DNA from: Hemileia vastatrix
Lineage: Eukaryota > Basidiomycota > Pucciniomycetes > Pucciniales > Zaghouaniaceae
Assembly (NCBI GenBank): GCA_030280995.1
Contig: JASXTE010000016.1
Span: 24,327,501-24,391,500, forward strand
Length of the DNA: 64,000 bases
Direction: 5' to 3'
In this document: positions 1 through 12,261 of the stretch, piece by piece
How positions within the stretch are numbered: the stretch's first letter is position 1
How the letters are laid out: every line of letters starts with the position of its first letter
Notes under the pieces: generated by a model
What the model was told of the DNA's origin: nothing
Database searches by the model: none
The model's input: only the letters and a program-made list of their open reading frames with translations
Position numbers and translations under genes: made by a program

Positions 1-2
1 TT

Positions 3-1609
3 GTAGCTTATGAGGAGGGTATGATTCCACCTGATGAAGTCATTGTCATTAGGGATGATGATGAGACAGATGAACCATCAGCTTCAACTCATGCTTCAAC
101 TTCTAAGGAAAATCTTGAAACACCTGTTATCCGCTCCAAGAAAAAGAGATTATCCCAAGGCTCCTCTTTTGTTCGACGTATTAAACCGGCTTCTGCTAAT
201 AAATTTTCTGATGTATCAAATAATAAATCTCAAAAAAAAAGCAAAGGTTTTGATAATGAGTATATTCTTGTTTCTTTTTTTTTATTGTTATTCTTTTATC
301 TTTAAAATTCAATCATATATCTCTTTTATTGCTTACATATTGTACTTTTTATCTTTCTTTTGATATTTTGTACCAGAAACTCACCTGCTGTAGATTGTTC
401 CATCCATAAACGCCCTCTCCCTGATGAAGATGATGAAAAGAGCAATGAAAATAGCAATGATCAACTGTCAGAATATGAAGCTATGCTTGTTCATCAAAAA
501 AAGCAAAGTTTAAAATCTTCTTCAAGACATGTTGATATGTTTGATAAAGATGATGATTCAAACAGATCATCACCAAATTCCTTCATTTCTAAGAAGCAAT
601 ACCCATCACCTCCTAAATTACCTACTTTGACCTCTTTGAAAGCTTCTCTACCAATGAAATCAACTCCAATCAAGATATCGAAAAAACCTCTAACTTATTC
701 ACCCTCAGTTCTAAAAGAATCTGATTTGCAGGAGGAATTCTGTAAAATTCATAATTTTTATAAAGGTAGAATCAGCACGGCAAAGGTCCTCAGGTCGTGG
801 TTGGAAATTGTTACTCTCCTCAAATTACGCTCATCTACTTCTTCCCAAGAACCCATGTCAAATATTCCAATGTTTACTTTTCATTGGGAAAAATCTTGTG
901 GAGAAGATTGGCTTTCAAAACTTACTGAGTTATGTAAGTTACCATAATTTTTAGTCTTGACTTTTGTTCTTTTACTTATTTTTTTTTTCCTTTTGTAGCA
1001 AATATTTTTTTAGAGATTGATAGCTCACAGCTATGGGTACTCGATAATATTGATTTCAAAAAAATGGAATATTTATGTGATCCTGATGGTTTAAATACTG
1101 AAATTCTTTCCTCAACAAAGAAAACGGATCACCCTGAATCCAATCTTATCCGAATGCTCATGAGATTAATGATCCCAAGTGACCACTGCCGTTCTTCATG
1201 GGTATCTCTTATATCATCTTCACTTTATCTGACCGCACATGAATTCAGCCAGCTTCCATCACATCAAAACATTAACTCAGATTGTCCAATTGAATGTGTT
1301 CTTCAGCTTCTAGCTCACCTTTCAAATCTGAAGAGTCCGATTTCTGATGGCTTAGAAGTTGGTCCCACTGCACTTCAAACCCGTGATATATCAATGTCAA
1401 CTCTTCTTCAAATCAGCAACATTATCATTGATATAATTATGTCAATTATCATTCTTAAATCAAAATATTGTGCTGCAAAAATATCAAGTGGAAAGACTAG
1501 CAAAGCTCAACAATTGAGTCAGAAAAATGAGAATACTCAACTTACTATAATGGAACAGAAACAAAAGGCTGCACTAAACAAGATAAATTCTGAATACTCC
1601 CTCAACTGA
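3..1609 (+). CDS. Hypothetical acidic/Ser-rich protein, spliced, 5' partial
   Basis: Not recognised. The reading frame is open at the left edge. Three exons join in frame: 3-259, 377-933 and 999-1609, using a GTATAT donor at 260 with a TACCAG acceptor ending at 376, and a GTAAGT donor at 934 with a TTTTGTAG acceptor ending at 998. Exons 1 and 2 are low-complexity: an acidic stretch (IRDDDETDE), basic patches (RSKKKR, KKSKG) and Ser/Pro-rich sequence, suggesting a nuclear protein (inference). Exon 3 is more globular, with a Leu-rich helical part (IRMLMRLMIPSDHCRSSW) and a Lys/Gln-rich C-terminus. It ends at TGA 1607-1609, but the same frame stays open for about 48 more codons, so the stop may be a mutation. 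It is one of few stretches here that do not look transposon-derived. Confidence 0.55.
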
Positions 1610-1965
1610 TATCAATCTTTCACATTATATATAATTGATGGTGTCCATGGTTTATTTCTGAGCTCTCAAGATCATAGATTGGCTTCAGCAGCTGATTGCT
1701 TGGAGGTGATGTCTGAAATTAAGTTTCTTAATTTACATGAAAAAAAAATCATTTGATGGAAGAAATAATTTGGAAAAATTTAAGTAACTATATTTTAACA
1801 TTAATAAAACCTTTTATAGGGAAGTGTGATCCATTTCCTTTAAAATTTGATACCCCAAGTCCTCCAGGAATTGCTAGGGCTATTTCTGCAGATTTTCTTA
1901 ATCACTGGAGCTCCATTCAGCCAGTATCACCTTTTTTTGCTAAACATAGCCTTTCAATAAATTAA
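1610..1965 (+). other. Open continuation downstream of the first gene
   Basis: After the TGA at 1607-1609 the same frame stays open to a TGA at 1754. A second frame is then open to 1965 and encodes a Pro-rich stretch (GKCDPFPLKFDTPSPPGIAR). It could be 3' UTR, a decayed C-terminus, or exons reached through an intron I could not place in phase. A possible acceptor (TTTTATAG) lies at 1812-1819. Confidence 0.3.
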
Positions 1966-2905
1966 TATTCCAACATGTAAATAGATAAAGTTCTGTCTAT
2001 ATGATATATCTTGTATAATTCAAGCTATTATCCTTCAAATACGTCAAAAATGTGACCATCTTTGAAATTTATTAAGTAACCTTTGACATGATTTTCTAAA
2101 TTAATTATTAAAAAAAATTATTGTAAGTCCAGCAATAACAAAGATTTTAAAATCTACTTATATGATTTCAAATACTTGTATTAAATTCTTAAATATTTTA
2201 TTGTTTATATAAAAATATGATAACTGCTCTAGTTTTGTTACTTTACCTTTAATATTATATAATCTATTAATTATTACAAATATTTTCGTTGATTGTAACA
2301 TTTTTAATCAGAAGTAGAACAATTTAAATAATTAAATGAGTACATTCTTAAAAAAATTCAATTTAATCTATTATTGATTCAAAATTCTTTCTTCAACTCT
2401 TTATTATTAACTTTTTTATTAATAAGCCTGTTTGACCTAAAATACTATACAGTTAATTTGGTAGCATTAAAAGCACATTTTTATGGCTAATATATTTCAA
2501 ATTCTTTATTATATTTTTTTTTATTTTAGAACCTTTGCTACCAATTTAATAAAAATGACATTTAAAGATTTCACAACTTATATATTTCCTCAAAAGTAAA
2601 TCAAATTTTCTTATAATATTATGAAAAAAAATTATTTTATTTCACAAATAAAAAAAATAGATAATACTATAATTATCAAAACTGAAAATGTTACAGCTAC
2701 TCCCAGTATTTATCATGTTTAAATTTGCATTAAGTTGTGTATATATAATATAAATTTTTAATATTTATATATCTAGATTTTTTAGATTTGTCTTAACATT
2801 AGATAAATAATACTTTGCTGATTCTATTTCTTCCTCTATTAAGTCATCTCTTTTCAAAAAAACTCTCAAAGCACTAATCAAATATTCTAACCTAAATTTT
2901 TCTTT
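1966..2905. other. AT-rich intergenic stretch
   Basis: Very AT-rich, with no coding-quality frame. I see no repeat, RNA gene or transposon end. It separates a plus-strand gene from a minus-strand gene, so it is a convergent 3'-3' interval that probably contains both terminators (inference). Confidence 0.5.
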
Positions 2906-3921
2906 TTAAATTTCTAAGTATTCTGAAATATCAATATCAAAAACATTAAGCTTTTCTATAGCATGAAAAAGTCTAGTGCTGATTTGAATAGAAGAACCTA
3001 TCCTAGTGAAGCCAGGAATTTCATGACATCTTGAGGTAAAAAGCCTTAGTTGATTGGCAGGCCATAATGTCACTGTTATTCCATTAGTTGCTTCAAAGTT
3101 GATTTTACTTCGAATTTCGGGAAACATAAGCTCTCCACCTATTTGTTGTGGTTGGGTCTGATCATACTTCATATGAATGGTGTTTTTTTCTGTATCTTTA
3201 GGAAAAAATATTCCTAAAGTATACTCACTTGCATCCTTATCGAGATGAACCTCATTAGAGAACCCATTACCATTCCTTCCAGATGTCCAAGTTAAATTAC
3301 TAGCAAATGGTACACCCTCTTCTTCACTAGAAACTTTTGAAAATCCAGGAATACCAAGTTTTGCGCAAAGATTAGTTGCCTCATTGTACTTTACATATGA
3401 TATTTTTTTAAAAAAATATTCAAAGTACATTTCAATCCTCTTCATTTGTTTTTTATATTCATCCGTTTTTACAATATCATCAGTGTATTCATCTGCAAGG
3501 AAAATCATTCAAAAATTCAGTATTTAAATTAAAAAAAGTGATACTTACAAATATATAAAGATTTCTTTCTATCTAAAATAAAGCCACCACCAAACATTGT
3601 TCCAAAACCACCAGCTCTTTGATGATAACCATTATTTTTAATTTCATGTTCGCAGTAAGAAATATCCTTAATGCATTGCACCGTAGCTTCTAACATATCT
3701 AGTTCTTTGAGCTCATGAATTTCAAAAGTCTGCACAAGAACATTAAGTATTAAGACACCTTTTGGTTTATAAATACTACATCCAGGAAAAAAATTGTAAT
3801 AATTATTGCAATCTGTCATATTATTTGCATAAGATTGTGCATAGAAATGTGGCTTCTTCCCGTTTGTATCCATTCCAAGAGCGTTTACAAGTTTCATTCC
3901 AGTAGCAATGTCTTTCGCCAC
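2906..3921 (-). CDS. TET-like 2OG-Fe(II) oxygenase family protein, 5' end unresolved
   Basis: Two exons join in frame on the minus strand: 3921-3549 and 3492-2906, around a 56-nt intron (3548-3493; GTAAGT donor, TTGCAG acceptor). The catalytic region is in the second exon: an HxD iron-binding motif (NEVHLDKDASEYTLGIFFP), then GGELMFPE, then FTRIGSSIQISTRL, the usual order for the TET-like oxygenases expanded in rust fungi. The family is predicted to oxidise 5-methylcytosine-type bases using Fe(II) and 2-oxoglutarate; activity here is inference. A distal His (CHEIPG) is present, but part of that segment differs from what I expect of the family. At 3922-3923 there is a possible acceptor (CAATAG), so a further 5' exon probably exists; I could not place it. 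Such genes in basidiomycetes often travel with KDZ transposons, but no KDZ transposase is visible here. Confidence 0.7.
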
Positions 3922-5718
3922 CTATTGTTAGAGTTCTTCCCTGGCCGTTTTTTTTTTCAAATCGTTACTCATTGATGGTTCAATCCTAAGAGAATTCAAT
4001 TTTGATTTAAAATAGAAAAAAATCAAAAATTAGAAAATAGTAACATAATTTCAATTATCAGTCAATGATACCTTTAACTTTATCATATCTTCAATATTAG
4101 AAATACAAAATTTAGCACATCTACATATTAGTAAATTTATATACTTTTTCTTTATTTCAAATATTAAGAAAGTGTTTCAAAGGTATACTTTATTAAATTA
4201 TACATATAAAGAGTATAGCTTTATCCTGTATGCATTCAGCAAGTACAAGATTTGGCTCTACACTTAATATTAATAATATAATGAAAGTATAACTCCAATA
4301 CACTAGTAATATTAAAAAATTTACGGAATTATGATATCCACATATATAAAATGAAAAATCTTGCTCTGATCAATATATTGACTTAGAAAGTTATACTTCA
4401 ATAAATTATTAATTTTTAAATTGTAGCATTGTCCTGTATGCTTTCAGCAAGTACGAGACTTTGAAACAACTTAAAAATCAATAAATTAAAGGTAAAGTAC
4501 AAACAATCTAATTATTATTATGAAAAGCAAAAAATTATCCTGTATGCTTTCAGCAAGTACAAGATGATGTTTTACTTTTCATATTAATAATATAATGGTT
4601 GAGAAAGTATTAAAGAAATATAGAAAAATTATAAGGAAAACATGAACTTACATGTCTATAAAATCTTCTTCCATTTGTAGCTGATTGATCAAAATTAATT
4701 ATAAAGTTTATTTTATAATCACTGTTTTAAAAAATAAATGGTTAGATAAATAAATTGAACATTTTTGATAAGGAATAAAGAAAAGTAAATTGACAAACAA
4801 ATAAAAAAACTTTAAGTTAACTGAAAAAGAATTATTTTATAATGAATCGAAAGGGTACAGTAAAAGATACCATAAAAATAAATTCAGAATTAGAATCATT
4901 AGATTAACTTGTCAAAAGTGTAAAAAAGTGTAACAAACCAAAATGATATGAAATGCAAAAGCAAGAAAAATTTGCTTACCGGTAATCAGATAAGGTCATG
5001 AAATTAGTACCAATAATTCAAAATGATAAAGCAAAAATATGATTGATAAATTTTGAAAAAGGTAAGTGAGAAAGAGAAAGGAAAAATAAATTGGGTGGCA
5101 AACAGATGTATATATCATGAATTTTCACTGATCACATTTTCAAAAAAATGCAGCTCTCCAAGTCAGATGATAAACTTCATCTAAATTCCAAGAATGATGT
5201 TGCCAAGGCACTGTACACAGCATGATCATTTTTTCCTATGCATATACTAATTCCAGCTAGAATTTACTTGGCTGCATGTTGTACAGATGCACATTTGTGG
5301 AACACTGAATTTCACATCTAAAAAAAATTGACGCCACATAATTCTAGCTACCATGTTTCACGTAGCTAAAAAACATACACTCATCACATTTAAATTTACA
5401 TTGCGCCAAAATTAATTCATTTTTGAATTTTTTTAAAGGAAACTATAATGTGCACCACCTATTTCTAAAATATGAACCTCCGCACCATATTAAATTGGGA
5501 GACTTTTAATTATGCAATTTTTTTGCCGTGACCTTTTTCCTGATCTTACTTGGTTCAAAATATTGAAAAATGGCCAATGTTGATGAAAGAAAAATTTGAT
5601 TTTGTTTCTATGTGTAACAATGGAAGGCTGTTTCTTACTGGCTGAAGAGTGTTGTATATTTTATTTGAACAAATTTTTATTTTTTTATATATTTTATTTA
5701 AAAAATTTACTTTTTATT
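3922..5718. other. Upstream region of the oxygenase gene
   Basis: AT-rich, with no convincing coding frame except a possible missing first exon near 3925-4000 (minus), where the frame conflicts with a stop. Three copies of a 27-bp repeat lie at 4224-4564 and are listed separately. I see nothing else at 4600-5700. Confidence 0.4.
4224..4564 (+). repeat. Three spaced copies of a 27-bp direct repeat
   Basis: Copies at 4224-4250, 4432-4458 and 4538-4564 share TCCTGTATGC(A/T)TTCAGCAAGT followed by AC(A/G)AGA. Starts are 208 and 106 bp apart, in the same orientation, with AT-rich, partly similar spacers containing ATTAATAATATAATG. They lie 300-650 bp beyond the 5' end of the visible oxygenase exons. 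They could be binding sites or remnants of a minisatellite; the sequence does not say which. Confidence 0.75.
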
Positions 5719-6398
5719 GCAGCCAGATTTATACTGGCTGCTTTTTAGAAACCTTAATTTATGACCCAAGCCTTTGAAATTGGTTTGGGTCCCTTACATT
5801 GCAATTTAGTACTTCCAGCCAGGTTTCCCCTGGCTGAAAGTGTCTCTTTCAAGCAATTGAAGTCGCTAAAAGCGACTTCGATTGCTTGCTGTAATGTTTG
5901 CCACCCTCCCAGCTAATTTACTAGGCTGGGAGGTGGCCAAAGCAGTGTGCAACGCGCGTTGCACAATTGCTACCATATTTCATGCAGCTGATATCAAGTC
6001 AGCTGCATGAGATATGCGCAGCATGTGCAACGCGCATTTCTGCTGCATGCAATGCGCATTACTTGCAGCAGCGATGCGTGTTGCATGTGCTGCATGCAGT
6101 GCATTGCACAGCCAGTTTTTTTCTGGCTGTTCAATGCACACAGAGAAACCAAAGTCCCGGCAAGGGACTTTGGTCTCTAAAATGTAAGCGACTTTCCCTA
6201 CCAGGTGCAATCTGGTGGGAAAGTGAGAGAAACGTTAGACCGAAGTTGTTTGAAAGCAACTTCGGTCTTAAAAACATTAAAAATCATAAAAAAAAATGAG
6301 AAATGTAGAAAAAAAAAAATTAAAAATTAAAATGTGAGTATAAGAAAAAAATAAGTGCTAGTGATACCAAAAATCCAAGCCAATTTCATTTGGCTTGG
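5719..6398. repeat. Cluster of about twelve unrelated hairpins
   Basis: A higher-GC island made almost entirely of consecutive inverted repeats, each with its own arm sequence. Examples: GCAGCCAG/CTGGCTGC (5719-5741); GACCCAAGCC/GGTTTGGGTC (5763-5791); CAGCCAGG/CCTGGCTG (5816-5836); a 17-18 bp arm pair with AAA loop (5850-5888); 13-bp arms with one bulge (5900-5937); a perfect 18-bp palindrome (5947-5964); a long stem (5954-6035); 15/16 matching arms around T7 (6100-6138); CCAAAGTCCC/GGGACTTTGG (6142-6178); 6191-6224; 12-bp arms (6237-6268); CCAAGCCAA/TTGGCTTGG (6375-6398). No protein call is credible here; both strands are open by chance. Confidence 0.85.
5954..6035. repeat. Long imperfect inverted repeat within the hairpin cluster
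   Basis: The left arm starts GCGCGTTGCACA and ends TTCATGCAGCTGA. The right arm, read in reverse complement, starts GCGCGTTGCACA and ends CTCATGCAGCTGA. The arms are about 37 bp with a few mismatches and a small gap, around a 7-nt loop (TATCAAG). It is overlapped on its left by the perfect 18-bp palindrome at 5947-5964. Confidence 0.8.
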
Positions 6399-8556
6399 TT
6401 ATTTAATAATTATTTTTTAATACATTAAATTTAAAATTCAAACACCATAAAATATATGAATTTTTTTTATATGAATATTATAAATTTAATCTACCTCTTT
6501 CTCATAATTATATTTATAATTTTGTTTTTTTAATTTTTGAAATTTAAGTTTATTTTTTGGAAATACAAAATTAAATTTTCAACTAAATTTTTTAGTAAGG
6601 TAAAATAAATTATAAATTTGACATTTTGTAATTGAATAATGAAAAAAATTTTAAATTTATTTAAAAAATATTTTTGTTAGAAGAATACAAATATTTTAAG
6701 GGTAGAAATATGGTGCAAATTGTAAGTAAAAAAAATTATATTTTTTTTTGTGAGGGGTTATTTCTATTTTTAAAAATATTTTTCAAAAACATTCATTAAA
6801 TACTGAATTAAATTACTTTGAAACTCAAATTTTTTGTAAAATAATTAAAAATGAAATAATAATATTGTTGTATTTGATATAAAATTTGAATTGGTAATAT
6901 TAATGTCTCTTTAAGTAAATTTGAAAATCATTTAAAAAGACCATGTTGATAAGTACTTCATTTTTGATATAGAATGGTTATATATATATCTTATATATAT
7001 TTCTTGAGTGTTATTTTTATATACATTCAATAAAATTTGTAATATAAAATGCCATTTAATAATTAATTAATGTTCAACTTAGTTATAACAACTTCATATT
7101 TAATACCAGCCACTAGTATTTACTTTTTAATTTAAAACTCCAATATAATATGAGAGTATCCTTATTTTGTCTGTATGTAATGAACAACAATAACAGACCA
7201 TAAATGAGTGGGTAATTAATTACAATAAATAGTTGAAGAATAACCTATAAGAAATGATAAGTTTATCAAAAAGAGTACATTAAAAAAATATACTTTTGAA
7301 TTTTTTTTGATATAATTTGGGTAGTTAAATGAAAATTTAAATTATCAGACATCAAAATGGATAAAATCTAAAAGTAGTGTTTATATAATAAGCCTCATAT
7401 AAAAAAAGGATAAAAAATCTACTATTTAACTAAATTATTAAATATTAAGGTATTATTAAAATTATTGAAAAACTTATTTTACAGTTATAATGAAATCTAA
7501 ATGTAAAAATAATGGTGGGATAATAGTAAGACTATGTGGAAACACTTTAATTTATACATACTTTCAACTATGTTCAGATAAAAAAATTGTTAAAATTGTA
7601 TAATAACATCTAGTTAATAGTGATGCAATTTTATTTAGATCAAGAATAAAATTTTCTGAGGAAAAACTAATTAAATTGAGATATGGCCATCTCCTTTCAA
7701 GAGATAGAATAATAATAAAAATTTAAAAAATTATAATAAGTATTCTTAATCACCATTTTTGAAAAGTCTCTAGTAAAATTCATTATAATATATCATTCAT
7801 TGATTACATTATATGGAGTTTCATCTTGAAGTAGTGATGTGCAGCTTTGAACTTATGTTATGAAAAACAAAAAAGTTAAAAAATATATAGTTATACTAAT
7901 GAAAAAGCCAAAAATAAAAATACTATTATAAATTAAAAAAATAAAACTACATAAATTTTATTCTGCTCTAATGATGGAAGGGTACTATGTATGAATTTCC
8001 ACATGTTAAATCCAAACCTGCTTTAAGGCTAGTTTACAGGTAGAGCTATTAAGTTTCCTTAAAGTCTAAAAATAACTTATGCATTTTACAAATTATTTTT
8101 TTCTTGTTTTCTTTCCAAAGTTGTAAGAGTTGCTTAATTAATACTGTTATCTTGATTGTAAGATATATAATTTTTTTTGAATACATGATTTATTGTTTCA
8201 AAAATTATATTATAAATTTAAATCATTTATTTCATTTTCTAAAGCTTCATTGTCAAAGACACAACTCCATTTTCTATTACTTAACAAATATATAAAATGT
8301 GATAGTAAAATTTGAGGAATTTTCTTTTTGAGAGGGTCAAACTATATTGTGAAGATTTTTATCTAGAAATTCTTGTACTCTAAAACCAAATAATTTTCTC
8401 CCTTAAGTAAGCCATTTCAAAAATATGAGAATATAAACAAGAATATTAACTTATCTTATTTTTATTTTCTTTACTGAAAGTTTTAGTTCAATCACTTTTT
8501 TTATATGACATTAGTATAAAAACATGGTTAAATGCTACTATATAATTAATTTTTAT

Positions 8557-8577
8557 TATATATATATATATATATAT
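8557..8577. repeat. TA dinucleotide microsatellite
   Basis: About ten TA units in an AT-rich setting. Confidence 0.85.
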
Positions 8578-10291
8578 GAAATATTTAGAAGGTCATCCTT
8601 TTTTATTTACTTGAATAAATGGCTCAATTATAATACCCAACACTTATTAATGTTTCCCAAACTCAATAACAAATTTCTCATATGAAATATTAGCTCCTAA
8701 TATAAGAAGTTTATCTATAGATGATATTAAACATGTGATTTTACTTTTTAGATTCAGCTAAAATTAAAAAAAGGAGAAATCATGCATATGTGTATAAATG
8801 GTAACCATATGTTACTTAGAGGATTGTGAAATTCACTCATCAGAATGGTTTAAGTATTAAAATAAATTGAGGTCATTATTTTCTAGTATTTGAAACTAAT
8901 TAGGAAATTATTCTAAAAATATATTTTAATGTGTATCATGTTTAAAAAGTTGGAAATATGATTTTTGAAAATTGTGAGTTTCTTATGAGATACCAAGCTT
9001 TAGTTTACATTGTTTCAAGTAGAATAGAATTTTAGTATTAGAAATTGAAAGCAATGTACCATTATCAGATTTTAACTATGTTCTTCTTATAGAATGATTA
9101 CATAACATTAAACATTATTTAAATCAAAAAGGTTTAAAAGATATTTAGAATTTTACCAAATTTCACCATTTATTAATCTTTGATTTGAAAACAAACTATG
9201 ATGTACACTCACTAGAAATAAGCAATCCCAATTTTAACATAATTTATCAATCCAAAAAGAATGAGTCAATTAACATGAAAATATATATTATTTCAAAACA
9301 AATTCTCTAGATTTAAAATATGATGCTTTAATGAAAAATTATTACAAAACTTTAATGCAATGAAGTCTCTTAAAAAATTCAAAAATAGAATATCAAAACA
9401 AGTAATTTCTGCAAAAAAAACTACTAACTATTGTAGATAAAGCATAAAAATAAGTCATATTTTTTAAAAAAATGATCTAACAATATTTATTTTTGTTAAA
9501 AAAATCAAAACATTGTTAAGTTTGCTTGTTATAATAATGTTAAAATCCACTAAACATTATCTAAAGGTGGTAAAATATGTTAAAAATAAGTTGAATTTTA
9601 TGAGATAAAAATCAACAATTTTGTATCATTTCCTGTTGTGCTATGACTTTATTCCACCCTTTTTATCTGATTCTTCCAGTATTACTTTGCTATGATCACT
9701 AGTTTTCAAGTTAAAATTTACAAATGTTCATTATACTTGATAATATGAAAAATAACTCAAACTTTTATCACTACAAAATAAGATTTTGTAACTCCTTCTT
9801 TCAATCAATATTTGAAGAAATTTTTAGTTTATTTGAGTAATGATTTTAAGAATAACAAAAAATTTGAAATTCACAAGGAATTATTTCCAGAGACTATAAT
9901 TATTTACTTGTGTAATGCATGAGCTACTTATCAATGATGTAAAACATCAGAAAAGTAAGTTATAGTTATAAATCTACAGATTATACTGTTTCTGGTATAT
10001 ATATCTTCAATAAATCTTTTAAACTTATCTTAGCCTACATACCACACAATAGATAATCATTATATTAAAAAAGGAAAAAATTCTATGATAATATCATAAA
10101 GAATGATAACCATGGATTAATATTCCATAAAAATGGTTAATAATATTTTAAGAGAACCTAAATCAGTATTCTTTCATCAAAATATATCCTTTTTGTCTTT
10201 GTAATTTATTCCAAACAAATTTTTTGAAAGTTGAATCTATATATCTAATGCCAAAACCACTATTAAGTTCCCTCTTAGACTTTTTAAGAAA

Positions 10292-10292
10292 T

Positions 10293-10323
<31 letters not shown>

Positions 10324-10324
10324 T
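10292..10324. repeat. TA microsatellite with one G interruption
   Basis: A TA tract interrupted once by G (ATATGTATAT). Confidence 0.85.
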
Positions 10325-12261
10325 ATTTATCAAAAATTGAAATAAAGAATAAAAACATAATTTTATTTACCTTTAATTATTTAAATATAGAGTATTTTCA
10401 GAATGCATTGTGGTTACTTGTGAAGGTTAGAAGATTTGAAGTTGGATTTATGAGTTTTTAGAAGGGCAAATATTGTAAAATTCTTTCATAAATATTTATT
10501 TCATAGTTTCAAATGTTGAAATCTACAAACTAATGGGATTTAAAATTATATTGAGATTTAAAATCTGTTTTCTACTCAAGTAAAATAAAAAAAAATGATG
10601 ATATCAAAATTGAAATTAAGTTTAAACTTTTGATATGCTCTATCTTCAATTTTATTGATAGTGCATCAAAAATTTAATAATATTTTTTTTCTTCGTCACT
10701 TTTTACATAAAAGATGGTTTTATCATTTTATGAATTAAAGATTGCTTATATAAATTTAACATCTATGTCAACTGTTTATGACTATTAATCTATATAATAA
10801 ATTTTTTAGAAGAAAAAATAACATCAGTATATACTGACTTTGAAATTATTTAATTTAAAATAGTTTACAGGTAGATAATGAAGGGTGATTTCATTTTTGA
10901 ATATGAATTATAGAAGTCTTATTTTGTCAATTTTAATTCTTTTTGAGCTCAAATGTATCCACCACAACTTTTGTAAGAATAAAAATTATTTTTATTGAAA
11001 TTTACATGAGAAAGTATGCCTATTATTCAAAATCAAACTTGCTCTAATGGTGTTTTTCAATCATTATTTCCATTCATAACAATAAAAAACATTTCAATTT
11101 GCTGATGTTTTAGTTTTTGATATCCCCAAGTTTATATCTCAGGTGTACTATTCACAAAATTATTAAAAATATAATTTTCGAAATACATGATAAACTTGAA
11201 AGTGAGGGGGCATTAAATTTTTAAAAATGAATTCTAAATTCAGGATGGATAGTATTTTTTCTATTTTCACAAATGAACAATTTTTTGTTTCAATTAATCC
11301 AGAAAGAAAATTTTGTTGTAAGCATATTATATTATATTTATTATGATTTTAAATACTACATTTTCAAGATTTGTGTTTAATATTTCCTGTGAAAGTTAAT
11401 GTTAATGTGAATTTAAAGTAAGCTTGAAGAAATTTAATCAATAGGCATATTGGATATTTAAAATAATATTTTGCTCCAATCTTGAATCATCCTGGGCTAA
11501 AAAATATCCCAAATAAGGTTTTTGTGGGTCAATTTGGATTTAAGTAGGATTAAGTGAGGTTTAATAAAGGACAGATAAAAGGCTAAATTCATTACTAGTG
11601 ACTTTTTTCTCAAAATAGTTATAAAATATGTATCATTCTGGAATCAAGCTTCAATAAAGTTGAATTGAAACAGAGATAATTTCTAGCAGCACAACACCAT
11701 ATTTACAAAGGTGTAAAATACCTCAAATATTACTCATAATATAGGAAGGCAAGGAATCTACAAAATTCACATTTCAAACGAGGATTTATATTTTGAATTT
11801 GAAATTGAGAAATGGAATATTATTTTCCAATTTAAATATCTATTAGTCATTTTACCAAAAGTTTTCAGTAATCAGATTGAATTTTGATGGTATTTTGTTG
11901 TAGATTAATCATTTTGATGAGACATTTACTCAAAATTACTGGTTTCGTTTCTAATATTCCATGTGAAATTCATTACGAATCTTTTTGAAAGTGAATAGTT
12001 GACATATTGGATATGAAAAAGCTTATGTTAGATCAAAGTGAGATCAAAGGGAGTTTAACTGATGATCAAATTAGGATTTTTCAAGATCAAACGGTGATCA
12101 ATGTAGGTTCATCTTGAGCTCAATTTGTGACAAATCTCTGACTAAATGTAAGGCCAAACAATTTCCTACATGGTGATGATGTGTGCATAATTCAAGCATA
12201 GATTTGTGGCTCAACGGAGTTCAAGCAAGGGGTATTTCTAGCAATACCCCCCCATTTTTTC

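Larger units (their letters stand above)
6399..12257. other. Gene-free AT-rich region
   Basis: About 5.8 kb with stops in all frames and no coding-quality ORF. It contains TA microsatellites near 8557-8577 and 10292-10324. No LTR, TIR or RNA gene was recognised. The right end (from about 11500) could be a completely decayed gag/5' LTR of the chromodomain element that becomes readable at 12258; I cannot support that from motifs. Confidence 0.6.

Noticed and set aside
4224..4564. CRISPR-like array
   Set aside because: Only three repeats with unequal 79-181 bp spacers in eukaryotic DNA and no cas genes.
5967..6299. Open frames on both strands in the hairpin cluster (110 and 76 codons)
   Set aside because: They arise because the palindromic, GC-richer sequence lacks stops on either strand; the translations are repeats of hairpin arms with no protein-like features.
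8104..8295. 63-codon open stretch in the AT-rich region
   Set aside because: Composition is Phe/Ile/Asn/Leu-rich as expected from AT-rich DNA; no start context, splice sites or similarity to anything else in the window.
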